Positions 47,931 through 58,055 of a DNA stretch of 64,000 bases are shown here, one piece after another; the stretch's first letter is position 1; every line of letters begins with the position of its first letter. The stretch is taken from NCBI RefSeq assembly GCF_954871325.1, contig NC_088775.1, positions 35,627,561-35,691,560 on the forward strand. Reading direction: 5' to 3'. The notes under the pieces were generated by a model. The model was not told where the DNA came from and searched no databases. It saw nothing but the letters and a program-made list of their open reading frames with translations. A program made the position numbers and the translations under genes. This stretch comes from Gordionus sp. m RMFG-2023 (lineage: Eukaryota; Nematomorpha; Gordioida; Chordodea; Parachordodidae).

Positions 47931-47933
47931 TAG

Positions 47934-48102
47934 TAATATACAGGTGCCGTATAAAATTGATCGATGTCACATACGATAGAAGTTATTCGGACAGGGAGAA
48001 CACGAATTTCAAAGAACTTTCCAAAGGTTTAACCCAACAATTCCTCAAACTGTTCCCTAGCGATTGGCAAAATGAGCTGAAAATATCAGTAGTTCAGATA
48101 AG
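47934..48102 (+). CDS. HSPG2: perlecan-like gene, SEA domain exon 1
   Basis: The exon begins after the acceptor ttttaaaaaatag and ends at ATAAG|GTTTCT. Its frame continues the previous exon (one base plus two). It reads IIYRCRIKLIDVTYDRSYSD, then RENTNFKELSKGLTQQFLKL and FPSDWQNELKISVVQI. This is the first half of a SEA domain: a first strand, the alternating helix SxxFxxLSxxLxxxFLKLF and the strand LKISVVQI. The opening EF-SIIYRCRIKLIDVTYDRSY lines up with perlecan DFQMVYFRALVNFTRSIEY. SEA domains are extracellular and often sit near glycosylated regions, as here after the Ser-Gly exon. Confidence 0.75.
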
Positions 48103-48136
48103 GTTTCTTTTTTCCATTCATTATAAATAAATATCA

Positions 48137-48318
48137 GAGACCTGCAGGGCTGTATTTTAATTTTTTTAAATATACCCGGGCCCAAGTCTAAAATTCTTAT
48201 TTTTAACTGAATATTTTAAATCGCAATTATTAGCTATAAAAATTAGAAATAAATGTAATATATTTATATATTTTAAAAAAATTCGGGCTAGACCGGGGCC
48301 TCCGGGGCATGCAAACTC
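48137..48318. mobile_element. GC-rich hAT-like MITE in SEA intron
   Basis: It begins AGAGACCTGCAGGGCTG. Near the right it has cgggctagaccggggcctcc and ggcatgcaaactcagag. It lies within the 525-bp intron between the two SEA exons and makes up about a third of it. Confidence 0.5.
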
Positions 48319-48627
48319 AGAGCTTGGAACTAGAACTCTCGGAACCGGGACAAATCTAAAAAGTTAAACCAGAACCCAACATGAGTCTTAAAATTTTAGA
48401 AACCGGAACAAGAATCCATTATGATTTTATGTTAAATGTTTTTTAAAACATAAACCAGAAATGATAAATAAATTTAGTAAACCATTATCATATTCGGTGG
48501 TAATAAGATGCTCATAAATATCTCAGTATTTTATAAATCAAGATTCGCGAATGTATCTAATCAATTTTTTTTTTAAATACCTTTTAATCCTCATTATTTA
48601 ATTTTTTTTTTAAAAAAAAAGGCCTAG

Positions 48628-48794
48628 CTCTGACATTAACGCGATAGCATCATTAGACATATCTGCATCTGAATTAGTTAGCAACAAAGAATTGACAAAT
48701 ATAATATGGGACGCTGTTAAAAGTAGTTACATAGGAACTTACAGGGTATCTCCCGAAGAGTTTAGTTTTACGGCACTATCCGCCATCAAAGATG
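48628..48794 (+). CDS. HSPG2: perlecan-like gene, SEA domain exon 2
   Basis: The exon follows aaaaaaaggcctag. Its first base completes a Ser codon from the previous exon. It reads SSDINAIASLDISASELVSN, then KELTNIIWDAVKSSYIGTYR and VSPEEFSFTALSAIKDG. This is the second half of the SEA fold: strand, helix and last strand. The end aligns with perlecan ISSGSVASYVTSPQGFQFRRL (here VKSSYIGTYRVSPEEFSFTAL). The usual GSVVV self-cleavage site is absent, as in perlecan. The likely donor is GATG|GTTTAT at 48795. An LDL-receptor class A exon should follow in this family, but none was found before the window ends. Confidence 0.7.
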
Positions 48795-48795
48795 G

Positions 48796-50786
48796 TTTAT
48801 ATTTTTTTAACTTTTTTTTCTGGAAAATAGAATTTTGTCAAATAATTATTCCATAACGTTTCCATTCCACCTTTAGCAACGTTTTCTAGAAAATTCTTGA
48901 ATGTCAGATATTATAAAACCAACAATTTTATTTGTTAATTTATAGATTATAATTGGGATAGGTCATGCTTAAAAGATCAATTTTTTGTCTAAAGATGCTA
49001 TTAGATCCTAAAATAATGATCCTATCAGTGTCTAATATACCTAGAACAATATTTAATAGAAGTATATTTTTTAACCTACAAATCCCGATCCCGTAATATG
49101 TCGGATGACTTTTGGAACTGGTCGAGTCAATTGGTTTAGGCCTCATATAAGATTAATTTATTTTCTGGTTTGCTAGGGTTAGCAAAATATTTATTTTTAA
49201 ATAAAAATTAAAAAATCGATTTATTTGATTAAATCATGAAATAATGATTTTTTGAATTTCATCTAATTTAACTAAACATAAAAATTTTGCTATGGAGAAA
49301 ATTAAGCTAGAGAAAAGTTATTAATAGAATTATTATATACATTTATTTTATCATATTAACATCTATTTTTCAATTAAATTTATGAATTGTTTATGAGAAA
49401 TTAAAACTTAATGAAAACTTACTTTTGTTTGAAAAATTTCAAAAATTTAACATAGAAAATCCGGGAATAAATGTTTTGAACATGTTTTTGTCTTAATAGA
49501 AAAAAATAAGTAATTTAATCAGTGTTGTTAAAAGCTACTTTTGATAGTAGCGCGCTGCTGATAACGCTATTTGGCAAAAAAAGGTACTAAAATGTAAAAT
49601 GTATGCATTATTTATTTTATTGCATATTAATAATAAAATCATTGCGCAAATCTAGAGTGGGGAACAGAAAGTATAAGTTTTTGTCCTACTAAATAATTGT
49701 TGTAGTACTTGAGGGTAATGTGATATTTAATTTTCTAAACTTTTTATATAAGAAAAACTAACAAAAATGTTCATTTGAGTATTCTAGATTTAAATTCTTC
49801 GATGATTTATTAGGTAGTGTATCTTCTTTGGGTATTAAATTAATCAACGTTACCAATAGCTTATTTGGCTGCTCCTTTCTATTAAGTTAATAAAAAATCA
49901 AATTATAAATGCTTTATTTCACCTTCTTGTCCCAATAATCTATAGATGCGTAGATGTAAGGCTAAGAAGCGGCTGATAAATCTAATTTTAAAGACTTTCA
50001 ATTTTGAAGCTATTCTAAATGTCCTTCACTATTTTATGCATAGGGAAAGGTAATTCCATAATGTCATTTTTTATGAAAATTTGTGGTTATCATCTGTCTC
50101 AAAATTATCATTGGCGGCATATTGTATTTTAAATAACTTGATAAACTAGATTTGTAAAGCATTTTTTGAAATATAAATTTCAATTAAATTATTAATAATT
50201 TTTTTTTAAAATAATATATATATATATTTATTATATAAATTTTAAACTACTCTAAAAGAGCACGCTACCGATCGCTATTTTTTTTAAAAAGTGCGCGCTA
50301 CTTTAACGACTCTTATTTGTTTTCATAAAAGTTTTTAAAATTTGTCATTTTTTTTCAAAAAACACTTTATTATCCTCACTTTACCATATTTTGCATAAAA
50401 GTTTTAATTACTTTATTTAATTATTAAAAATGATTTTATATATACTATGAATTCTGAAATTATTTATTTGGTATTATAATAAATTCTTCTTATAAATTTT
50501 TAAATTCGAGAGATACTCTTTATAATTATTTCCATCTGGCTTTATTATTGGCATTCAATATTTTGATACTAAGAATATTTGCATTTAGTACAAAAATATT
50601 AATCCCTATTCTAGTTTAGGCTACGCTCAAAACTTGGAAAAAATCCCAAATCAAAAACTTTTATGAAAATAAATAAATGAAGTTATTAATAGCGCGCTAC
50701 TTTTTTAGTAGCCTAACTAATAGCGCACTATTTAAAAAAATAAATTTAACCACATCATCTTAGGCCTTTCTCCAGGTTCTTATCTT
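48796..50786. other. AT-rich, presumed perlecan-like intron
   Basis: No exon with an LDL-receptor A cysteine pattern was found. Two gcgctact/agtagcgcgct stretches near 49550 and 50690, and one at 50270, show a recurring agtagcgcgcta motif, perhaps ends of an old repeat. Confidence 0.4.
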
Positions 50787-52210
50787 GGGTAATTCCATGA
50801 CAAATCGACCAACGATTCGGCCGACCATCTCAAAAATGATATTAGTTATTTATGTTGTAAATGTTAATAAAATCAAATTTTAGAGTGCTAGCTCAACCAG
50901 ATCCAAAGATATACGCCTTCAAAGTCGAAAATCGCGAAGTGCGTAATTTCATTAAATCTTGTTATTTTAAAAAATACTTAAGATAGAGTTACAAATTATA
51001 TATCATTTTATAGCCCTTAAAATTTTACGTTGGAAAATATTTGTAAAAATAAAAAATTAACATTGTTAGGAAGGGATTTTTTTGGATGTTAATATTCACT
51101 AAAAATGTTATTACCTTTATATTAAGCGATTTAATAAAAAATCTCGATAGCCATTTTTGTTTTTTTAATTTTATTTGAATTTTTATTATTTTTATAAATA
51201 AAAAATGTAATATAGATGGCGTTATATTATTTTTTTTAATATATAATTTTTAATAAAAAATATGAATAGTATTGTGATTAAATTAAAAAATCAATTGAGT
51301 ATAACCAAGAATGATGTCCTGGGGCGATATGTAGGCAGGCAGATATATAGATATGATTTTATTAGGACGCTATATTGTAAAATAAACATATTTTAAAATT
51401 TTATACACAAACAATAAAAAAAGAATACCTCTTGTTTTAATATTATCCCATTTTATGCTAATAAATAGATATTTTTGTGACGATAATTTGTAGGTACGTC
51501 CTGTTACTGCAATAGGATCTACTACTGTTATTATTTGATTAATGGGTAACCATATCTTTTCCTCAATTGTGGGGTAAAAGAAGGATGGTGAGGGTCCATG
51601 GGGATGTAAAAAGGAAATATATATCTCCTCAGTAATTTCATTATTTTTTAGTATTGTGGCTAACCACCAAAAATCGTCATAAACATATGTTACGAATCCT
51701 TTAATATCGTCAAATCACAAATTATCGGCATTTGAGATATTGTTAATTTGAAAGTCCTCTGCATATGAATATATTTTTGTTGTAAGTTTACTTAAACTCA
51801 AAAGAAATACAGCATATATTTCCCGAGTTGGAATGGGACGAGCTAAATTGACGTAGTTTAATCTCTTGTAAATTGTATTGTTCGCTGGTTATATATGTAA
51901 AATTTAGTGATGGCATGTTTTGTTTTGCGAATTGATATAAATCAACTGGTGTTAAAATGTGTCCAGAACTGATGCGCTGAAGGCTTGAACGCGCTGCTAA
52001 TCTTTTTAATGTTCCACCAAGGCCGTCACATGGACCTTTTCCATGGGATATAACTGAAAAATGCCATTCAGCTGATACACCAAAATCTGATTCATGATAA
52101 CAGATTTCTAAAAAAATTCCTGTTTTTATATTGCGCAGCTGATCCGTCAGAGCAGTAATATATTTGTTTGGCTTTTTGCTGAATTGATTGGTCAAAAATT
52201 TTATCATTTT

Positions 52211-53032
52211 AGAGACCTGCAGAGGTACCATTTGTACGGCTCGGCCCGGCCCAGATTAAAAAATTTTCGGCCCGGCCCGGATTTTTTAAAATTATATTCG
52301 ACCTGGTATATACAAAAAATTTATTATTTCGTATTTTATCATTTTTTTCGGCGAGTATTATCATTTAATAAGCAATATTAGCTGATGTTGTTAAACGCTC
52401 GTTTTGAGCCGATTTTTAAAAACGGCTAACTCAATATTTTCGCCAGAAAAATATTGACTAAGCCTTGAAATTTCGATACTATATGTCTAGACCTTTGCTC
52501 CTTTTATGAGCAAAATTTTCAGGCTTGCATAATATTTTTCTGGATAAAACACTGAGTTAGCCGTTTTTAAAAATCGGCTCAAAACGAGCCGTTTAACAAT
52601 ACTAATATTTTTTTTAATATTCTAAACAGATATATAGTATATTACAAATTGATACTATAAAAATTTTGTGTAAATAATATTTTGAGAATATACTATGTAT
52701 TTATAAAAAAAATAAAAATGATATTTTAATTAATAAAAAATATATTATATATTATATAATAATGTATTTAATCCTTTGCGTATTTATTCCATGGCAGGAA
52801 ACTATAATTTTATTATGTAATAGATACTATGAGTGTTAGCTAGTGTTAACTTTCACCAAACATTATATTAATCATAACTAAATATAATCATTATAACCAT
52901 ATCTAATTGACGAATATAATAATTCATGTTGTATAAATTTTTTAAAAAAATACGGCCCGGCCCGGGTATATTTTAAAATACGGCCCGGCCCTGGTACCCG
53001 GGCCGGGCTTAGGGCCGGGTCTGCAGGTCTCT
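52211..53032. mobile_element. GC-rich hAT-like MITE inside element C
   Basis: Ends AGAGACCTGCAGAGG and (inverted) AGAGACCTGCAGACCCGGCC. Next to both ends lie repeated ggcccggcccgg blocks. The 822-bp element contains fold-back MITE copy 4. The flanking 8-mers do not match. Confidence 0.75.
52389..52598. repeat. fold-back MITE copy 4 (best preserved)
   Basis: The arms are gttaaacgctcgttttgagc plus cgatttttaaaaacggctaa and their inverse. The whole 210 bp is one long palindrome with a loop near tagacctttgctcc. It is nested inside a MITE inside transposon C. Confidence 0.85.
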
Positions 53033-54107
53033 GATAAATGTACTGCAATAACATTATGTTAAAGTGACTGATATTACCATATAATTAGGTTTTCTATATT
53101 GCCCTTATTATTATAATATGCTATCATAGGATGGATAGTGGCTTGATTATTATTCCAGTGGAATCCTTGACAGTGTCTTGGATTATAAAAGCACAATTTT
53201 CAGAGAAATCACAAATTATCATAAATTCATTTGGTTGTAAAAAATGTTTAAGTTTTGAAATATATGATGATTGATTGTAGCGATGATAGGAATAAAAAAA
53301 TAAAATAAACTGATAAAATCGCTATTTTCAAATAATAACGATAGTAGATCCAAAACAATGAAAAGATATATCTACAAATTATGGCCTTAGGAATTTCTAG
53401 TAATAAGCTCAAAATTATAATAGTTAGAATATAAAATTTTAAAATATGTTTATTTTATAATATAGCATCAATAAAATAATATCTGTATGGGCTGCCTGCA
53501 TACATATCGCCCCAGGACATCATTCTTGGTTATAATCAATAGATTTTTTAATTTTAATCACAATACTATTCATATTATTATTAAAAATTATATATTATTT
53601 TGTAAAAATATAACGCCATCTATATTACAATATTTATTTATAAAAATAATAAAAATTCTAATAAAATTAAAAAAACAAAAATGGCTATCGAGATTTTTTA
53701 TTAAATCGTTTAATATAAAGGTAATAAACATTTTTGAATATTAACACCCAAAAAAGATCCCTTCCTAACAATGTTAATTTTTTATTTTTACCGGAAATAA
53801 GAAAACACTTGAAATTTTTTAATTTTTTTAAAATACATTCCAACGTAAAGTTTTAGGGGCTATAAAATTATATATAATTTATAACTATCTTAAATATTTT
53901 TTAAAATAACAAGATTTAATGAAATCACGCACTTCGCGATTTGCGACTTTGAAGGCGTATATCTTTAGATCTGGTTGAGCTAGCACTCTAAAATTTTTAT
54001 TTTAAAACATTTGAACATAAATAAATAACATGCCAAGTTTCATTCATTTTTGAGATCGCCGGCCCAAAATCTCGTTTTTTTAGTCTATTTGACGTGGAAT
54101 CACCCCC

Positions 54108-54725
54108 TTTTATTTCCATCAAGGCGCATCTCTTTACCGAGTCATGCTTCATCTTTCGTTCTACATGCCAATCTATTTTCTCTCATTAGAATGCCAATCA
54201 TTTCTGTTCCCATTCTTGCTAGAAATTTCTTAGTTTTCCCCTCTCAGTGATACCCAACACATCCATCTAATCTTCCTTTTCTCCGTTCTTTCCAATTTAG
54301 CTTCGTGAGCCACTTTAATTGGTCATATTCCACCGCCGTAAACTATACAACTCCTCACACAGATCACATAATCTTTTCCCTTTAACTTCAGAAAGACGTT
54401 TTCATTTGTTGAAATAGACGACATCTCTCTAACTTCTTCCAAGCTTGTCTGACCATGTAACAACAGCAGAGCCTAATTTTTAGCATATCACACACGAATA
54501 ACAAAACTTTCCCACTTTTCCCAGGATTGACCCAATGCCAATATCTAAACCACCATTTTCCATATTTTTTGCACCCATTTCTGGAATCTGGTGCATTTCT
54601 AGAATTTTTCTTAACATATAGGACATGCGGATTCCTCCATCTGCATTTCCACCAATCATAACCTTTGTCTTTTCGGTATTCATTTTTAGACCCTTTGCTT
54701 CCATTGCCATCTTTCATCCAATAAT
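54108..54725 (-). pseudogene. LINE reverse transcriptase 3' end
   Basis: On the minus strand pieces read MEAKGLKMNTEKTKVMIGG, then KGKDYVICVRSCIVYGG, HEAKLERTEK, ARMGTEMIGILMR and HVERKMKHDSVKRCALMEIK. This is the familiar order of the RT thumb and C-terminal region of non-LTR retrotransposons (KTKVM..., VRSC..YG, KLERTE, HVER). Several frame changes split it and the catalytic palm (YADD) is absent. It abuts the right end of element C, which may have been inserted into it. Confidence 0.75.
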
Positions 54726-56955
54726 TTTACCCCTTAATTCTTCCTAGCTGTTGAAATAAAAGACTATAATGACAAGATAGGTTCAGTTCACATTTTTTTT
54801 ATAAGTATAATGTCATAAGGGTCTGATACTAATAAATATTAAATTAAACATATTATAATCGAATCTAGTGCGTAATTAAAATAATTCAATTTAGATAAGA
54901 GCAATTTAAAGTATACCCACACATACATTTTCTTATTAAATGAAGACGATAGTGTAAACATTTTTTTTTATCTTAAATGAAACTAATCATAATATCCAAA
55001 GAGTTCAGGCCGATATTTCTTCCCTTTCTATAATTATCTTAGTCATCTAAATTTATAGAATAGAACTCTGCCAAAGTCATAAAAAAAGGTGTTGAGATCA
55101 TGGAACCGGTTTACATGTAGTGTTATGACAAGACATCGAATGTGGAATTCAAATCTTTTGCATTTGGGTTTGGGGGTTGCACTTGTTGTGAAAAGCGAAC
55201 TTTTCCAGAATTCCTGTAAAGTTGGCGATTATCATGGAGTATTTAAATAGGGCAATGATTTATAGCATTGATTAGCATATATTACTAAACAACGCCCAAA
55301 TTTATCAAATTGCAAGAACTTCTTTTTTAATACATATTAATTCTAACTCATATAATTCTACCATTCAATCTCACCCTGCCTCAAAATGATTAGTTATTTC
55401 ATAAGAGAAACGGCTGTCCCAAGCTGGGATCATCAGCATCGTGCTGCATCTCAGTCAAGGTCTCTAAAATCTGAGCAACCTGCTATTTTAAGGCAATTGC
55501 CGTCATACGCTATGTATCATTACCCATCCACGTATGGCATGTCAGGTTAACGTAAAATCCGAATGCTAATATTATTTTAGAGAAGAGGCATTCAAGTGGA
55601 AATGAGATCCTTCTTTTGTAAATATGGTAGGAGACTTGACTATTTGCCATTGTGGTTGGCCCTTATATTTTTATCAATGAAAACGTTCCTGTCTATGAAA
55701 TATTTTTCGTTGATGTGAAAAGAATTAAAGTGAATGGGGTCCATTTCAATGCAAATTCGGCTATTTATGCCTGAAGTATTAGTGTGTATGATTTACATTA
55801 TAAAGATTACAGGACCTAGGGTTATAAAAGCTATGAGGACTGTTGCAAGTTCCTATGATTGACTGGTGACAAATTTCGTATGGTGAATCACATCGTAGTT
55901 TGGGAATTTTTTATAACTAGTCTTGCATTAGTATAGACATCGTAGTTTTTTTCCAGGACTTCGAAATCAAAACTTGTATTTTATAATATGTAATTTTTAT
56001 AATGTTTTTTGACAAAACATTTTATCATCTCCATTCAACTTCTTACGCAAAAGGTTTACAAACGACTCTCCTAATGATGTATCATCGTCCGCAAAGAAAA
56101 AAGATATTAAAATTCTTTAACAGCAACTAATAGAGAAAACACCTATTTTGACAATGAGATGGTGCTTGAATTCCTGGGAATATATTAAATCATTATGTTT
56201 ATTCTATAAGAGACTACCAGTTAAAGATCTTTTATTCGTACTACGATGATCATCTTCACATAAAGTCTATCATGCTTGACTCTTATGACCGCGTTGTCTT
56301 TTCCATTCCTTATAAAGCATATATGACGACTCTTCAGACCTCTTATAGTGTAGGCGGAATAGACACTAAAATAATTTTTGCTCATATATGATGGGCCATA
56401 TTCACATTGAGAATTGTCAAAATCCTTTTCACATTAGCCAGAAAATAAAATGGGAAGAAACTTGGTATTGTTAAAATAAACATATAAGCTCCCAGTAATG
56501 ACGTAGAGCCAAGTCTTATCTTAAAAGACAACCTGATTTATTACCATGGTAAAGTTTTTTAAAACGTTGCAAGTCTGACAAGTCATACCTATTTCCCAGA
56601 CAAAAGGCCTGCGCTCATCAAGGAATTTATATTAGCTTTCCAGATAATATGCTCAAATATGTCACTCTCATTGCCTAACCTTAGCCACCTACCATGTATA
56701 GCAATAAATAGAATTCTCAATAATCTCGACTACCTTGTTAGTACATTTTTTAGATTTATTTAATCAAAACCTGGGTGACCAACAACTATAACGAATGCTA
56801 TATATACATTATTTTAAATAATTAAATAAGATATTTTTTCCATAAAGAAAAATCTGTAATTTCTTGATATAGAGTCGGAACACTTGTTCAAAAAATATTG
56901 AAGTGAGGTAATAGAATGGAAAGCTGTTTTGGAATAACGTTTTTAATAGTAGATA
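54726..56955. other. less AT-rich region, possible relic coding
   Basis: Base composition is more even here than in the surroundings. One exon-like frame (55386-55550) is listed separately. Another open stretch at about 55650-55745 reads FAIVVGPYIFINENVPVYEI then FFVDVKRIKVNGVHFNANS. Minus-strand pieces at 56400-56640 (GAYMFILTIPSFFPFYFLAN; NVKRILTILNVN) look like decayed coding. No family was recognised, and no element ends were found. Confidence 0.3.
55386..55550 (+). CDS. possible first exon of an unrecognised gene
   Basis: A 54-codon frame opens with ATG and reads MISYFIRETAVPSWDHQHRA, then ASQSRSLKSEQPAILRQLPS and YAMYHYPSTYGMSG. Codon and residue use (His, Trp, Pro, Ser, Arg, Gln) differ from noise in this AT-rich DNA. 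A GT donor (ATGTCAG|GTTAAC at 55545) precedes the stop, so the frame may be spliced onward. There is no known domain. It could equally be a decayed transposon gene. Confidence 0.3.
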   Translation: MISYFIRETAVPSWDHQHRAASQSRSLKSEQPAILRQLPSYAMYHYPSTYGMSG

Positions 56956-56963
56956 ATATAAAA

Positions 56964-57303
56964 GAGATCTGCAAATCACGCGGGTCTATTTTTTTAAAAT
57001 AATTTTGGTTCAGGCCTAATATTTTTTTTTAAAATTCCAGGCCGGGTCGGGTTTAAATATTTAAATATGATATCATTACATTTTGTCAAATAAATAGATA
57101 TATTTTAAAATTCTTGCAAGAAACAAGGCGCTAATATTTTTTATTTGTAGAAAATTTTTTTACAATCAAAAATTAAATTTTTCCATATTTAAATAAATTC
57201 AGGCGGGCCGGGCGGACAAGTAATTTTTATTTTGGGTCGGGCTTTGGGAAAAATAAAAAAATTTCGGGCCGGGCTCGAAAAATTAGACCCGATGCAGGTC
57301 ACT
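56964..57303. mobile_element. hAT-type MITE with exact 8-bp duplication
   Basis: A 340-bp element with ends AGAGATCTGCAAATCACG and (inverted) AGTGACCTGCATCGGG. It is flanked by AATATAAA on both sides (56956-56963; 57304-57311) without mismatch. This copy fixes the true ends and the 8-bp duplication of the GC-rich MITE family. Interior blocks include caggccgggtcgggttt and gggccgggctcg. Confidence 0.9.
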
Positions 57304-57485
57304 AATATAAATACTGTATGTGGGCTAATAACAATGTACTATATCTTTTTCAAAAATCAACATAATACTTTTTCAAAAATATTTTACTTTATTTACCTTT
57401 CCGCTAATTCATTAACTAATAATAACTTTCCAATTTTCATTTTACAATTTAACATTTCCTTATTGAGATTAAGTAAATTAGATTA

Positions 57486-58055
57486 GTAATCTGTATCAGG
57501 CCTAATTTTGTAAACGTGTTCAATATTTTTTTTTAAATATCAGGTCCAATCCCGAACGAAATTTTATGTTCAAACCCAAAATAAAAAAAATTATTTATCC
57601 GCCACCCCCCCCCCCTCCCCCGAATTTATTTATTATTTTTTTTACTATTACCTTTTGTTTTTTTTTTAAATTTATTATATATTTAAATATAATAAATATT
57701 AGACGTTATATTAAAAATATCAGCATTTATTATTTAAATAGCACTAATATTAAAAGAACTAAACAAAACAAGCAAATAATAAATTATCAACACAATCATA
57801 AATAATTAGTTTATAGAAAAATTAAAGCATTTAGATTTTCGGGTTCCAACTTATTTCTTCTTTTTTTAGACATAATCGAGTTTTTGATCTTTATCATCAA
57901 ATGTATCTTCAAAATTTTACCATATTTTTATCCGTACCTAAATGCTGTTCCTTCAATTTTATTTCACAAGATTGAATCATTATATTTCAAAATTTAAACC
58001 CAACCCGGCCCGAATTTTATTTTAAAATATTAGACCCGACACTTGCTCCTACTTT
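57486..58055. mobile_element. decayed GC-rich hAT-like MITE
   Basis: Left TAGTAATCTGTATCAGGCCT and right acccggcccg with agacccgacacttgctcc. It contains a C tract at 57604-57619. The right terminus is eroded. Confidence 0.5.

Larger units (their letters stand above)
31246..47933 (+). other. 16.7-kb intron of the perlecan-like gene
   Basis: The donor is TTCA|GTAAATTT at 31246 and the acceptor is tttttgttttaaaaaatag, ending at 47933. The intron contains one intact-ended TIR transposon (38136-40820), a SINE, several GC-rich and fold-back MITEs and tandem repeats. No other coding exon was recognised within it. Its length in one piece assumes that no small exon was missed. Confidence 0.5.
51788..53290 (-). 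pseudogene. transposase of element C, split by a MITE
   Basis: On the minus strand, 53290-53036 gives NEFMIICDFSENCAFIIQDT with decayed sequence around it. After the MITE, from 52210, come KKPNKYITALTDQLRN, then ESDFGVSAEWHFSVISHGKG, PCDGLGGTLKRLAARSSLQR, HILTPVDLYQFAKQNMPSLN and FTYITSEQY. The HGKGPCDGLGG block is complete here, unlike in A and B. The SDGA block is missing or lies at the insertion. Its divergence from A and B is large, so C is a different subfamily. Confidence 0.7.
50787..54107 (-). mobile_element. TIR transposon C (SDGA/HGKGPCD family)
   Basis: Inverted repeats of about 550 bp: GGGTAATTCCATGACAAATC at the left and, inverted, GGGTGATTCCACGTCAAATA at the right. Both contain gagtgctagctcaaccagat-type sequence and cgcgaagtgcg. 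The terminal consensus GGTnATTCCATnTCAAATnnAC is shared with elements A and B. A minus-strand transposase gene lies inside and is split by a GC-rich MITE (52211-53032). A 4-bp duplication could not be confirmed. It is about 3.3 kb, or 2.5 kb without the insertion. Confidence 0.8.

Noticed and set aside
48940-49146. A 68-codon minus-strand frame
   Set aside because: No recognisable motif, and it lies in presumed intron. Its composition is slightly better than noise but not enough to call.
54050-54250. A plus-strand frame of 66 codons
   Set aside because: Antisense shadow of the LINE reverse transcriptase remnant.
57566-57805. A hydrophobic frame starting with Pro repeats
   Set aside because: The Pro run comes from a C homopolymer in a decayed MITE and the rest is low complexity.
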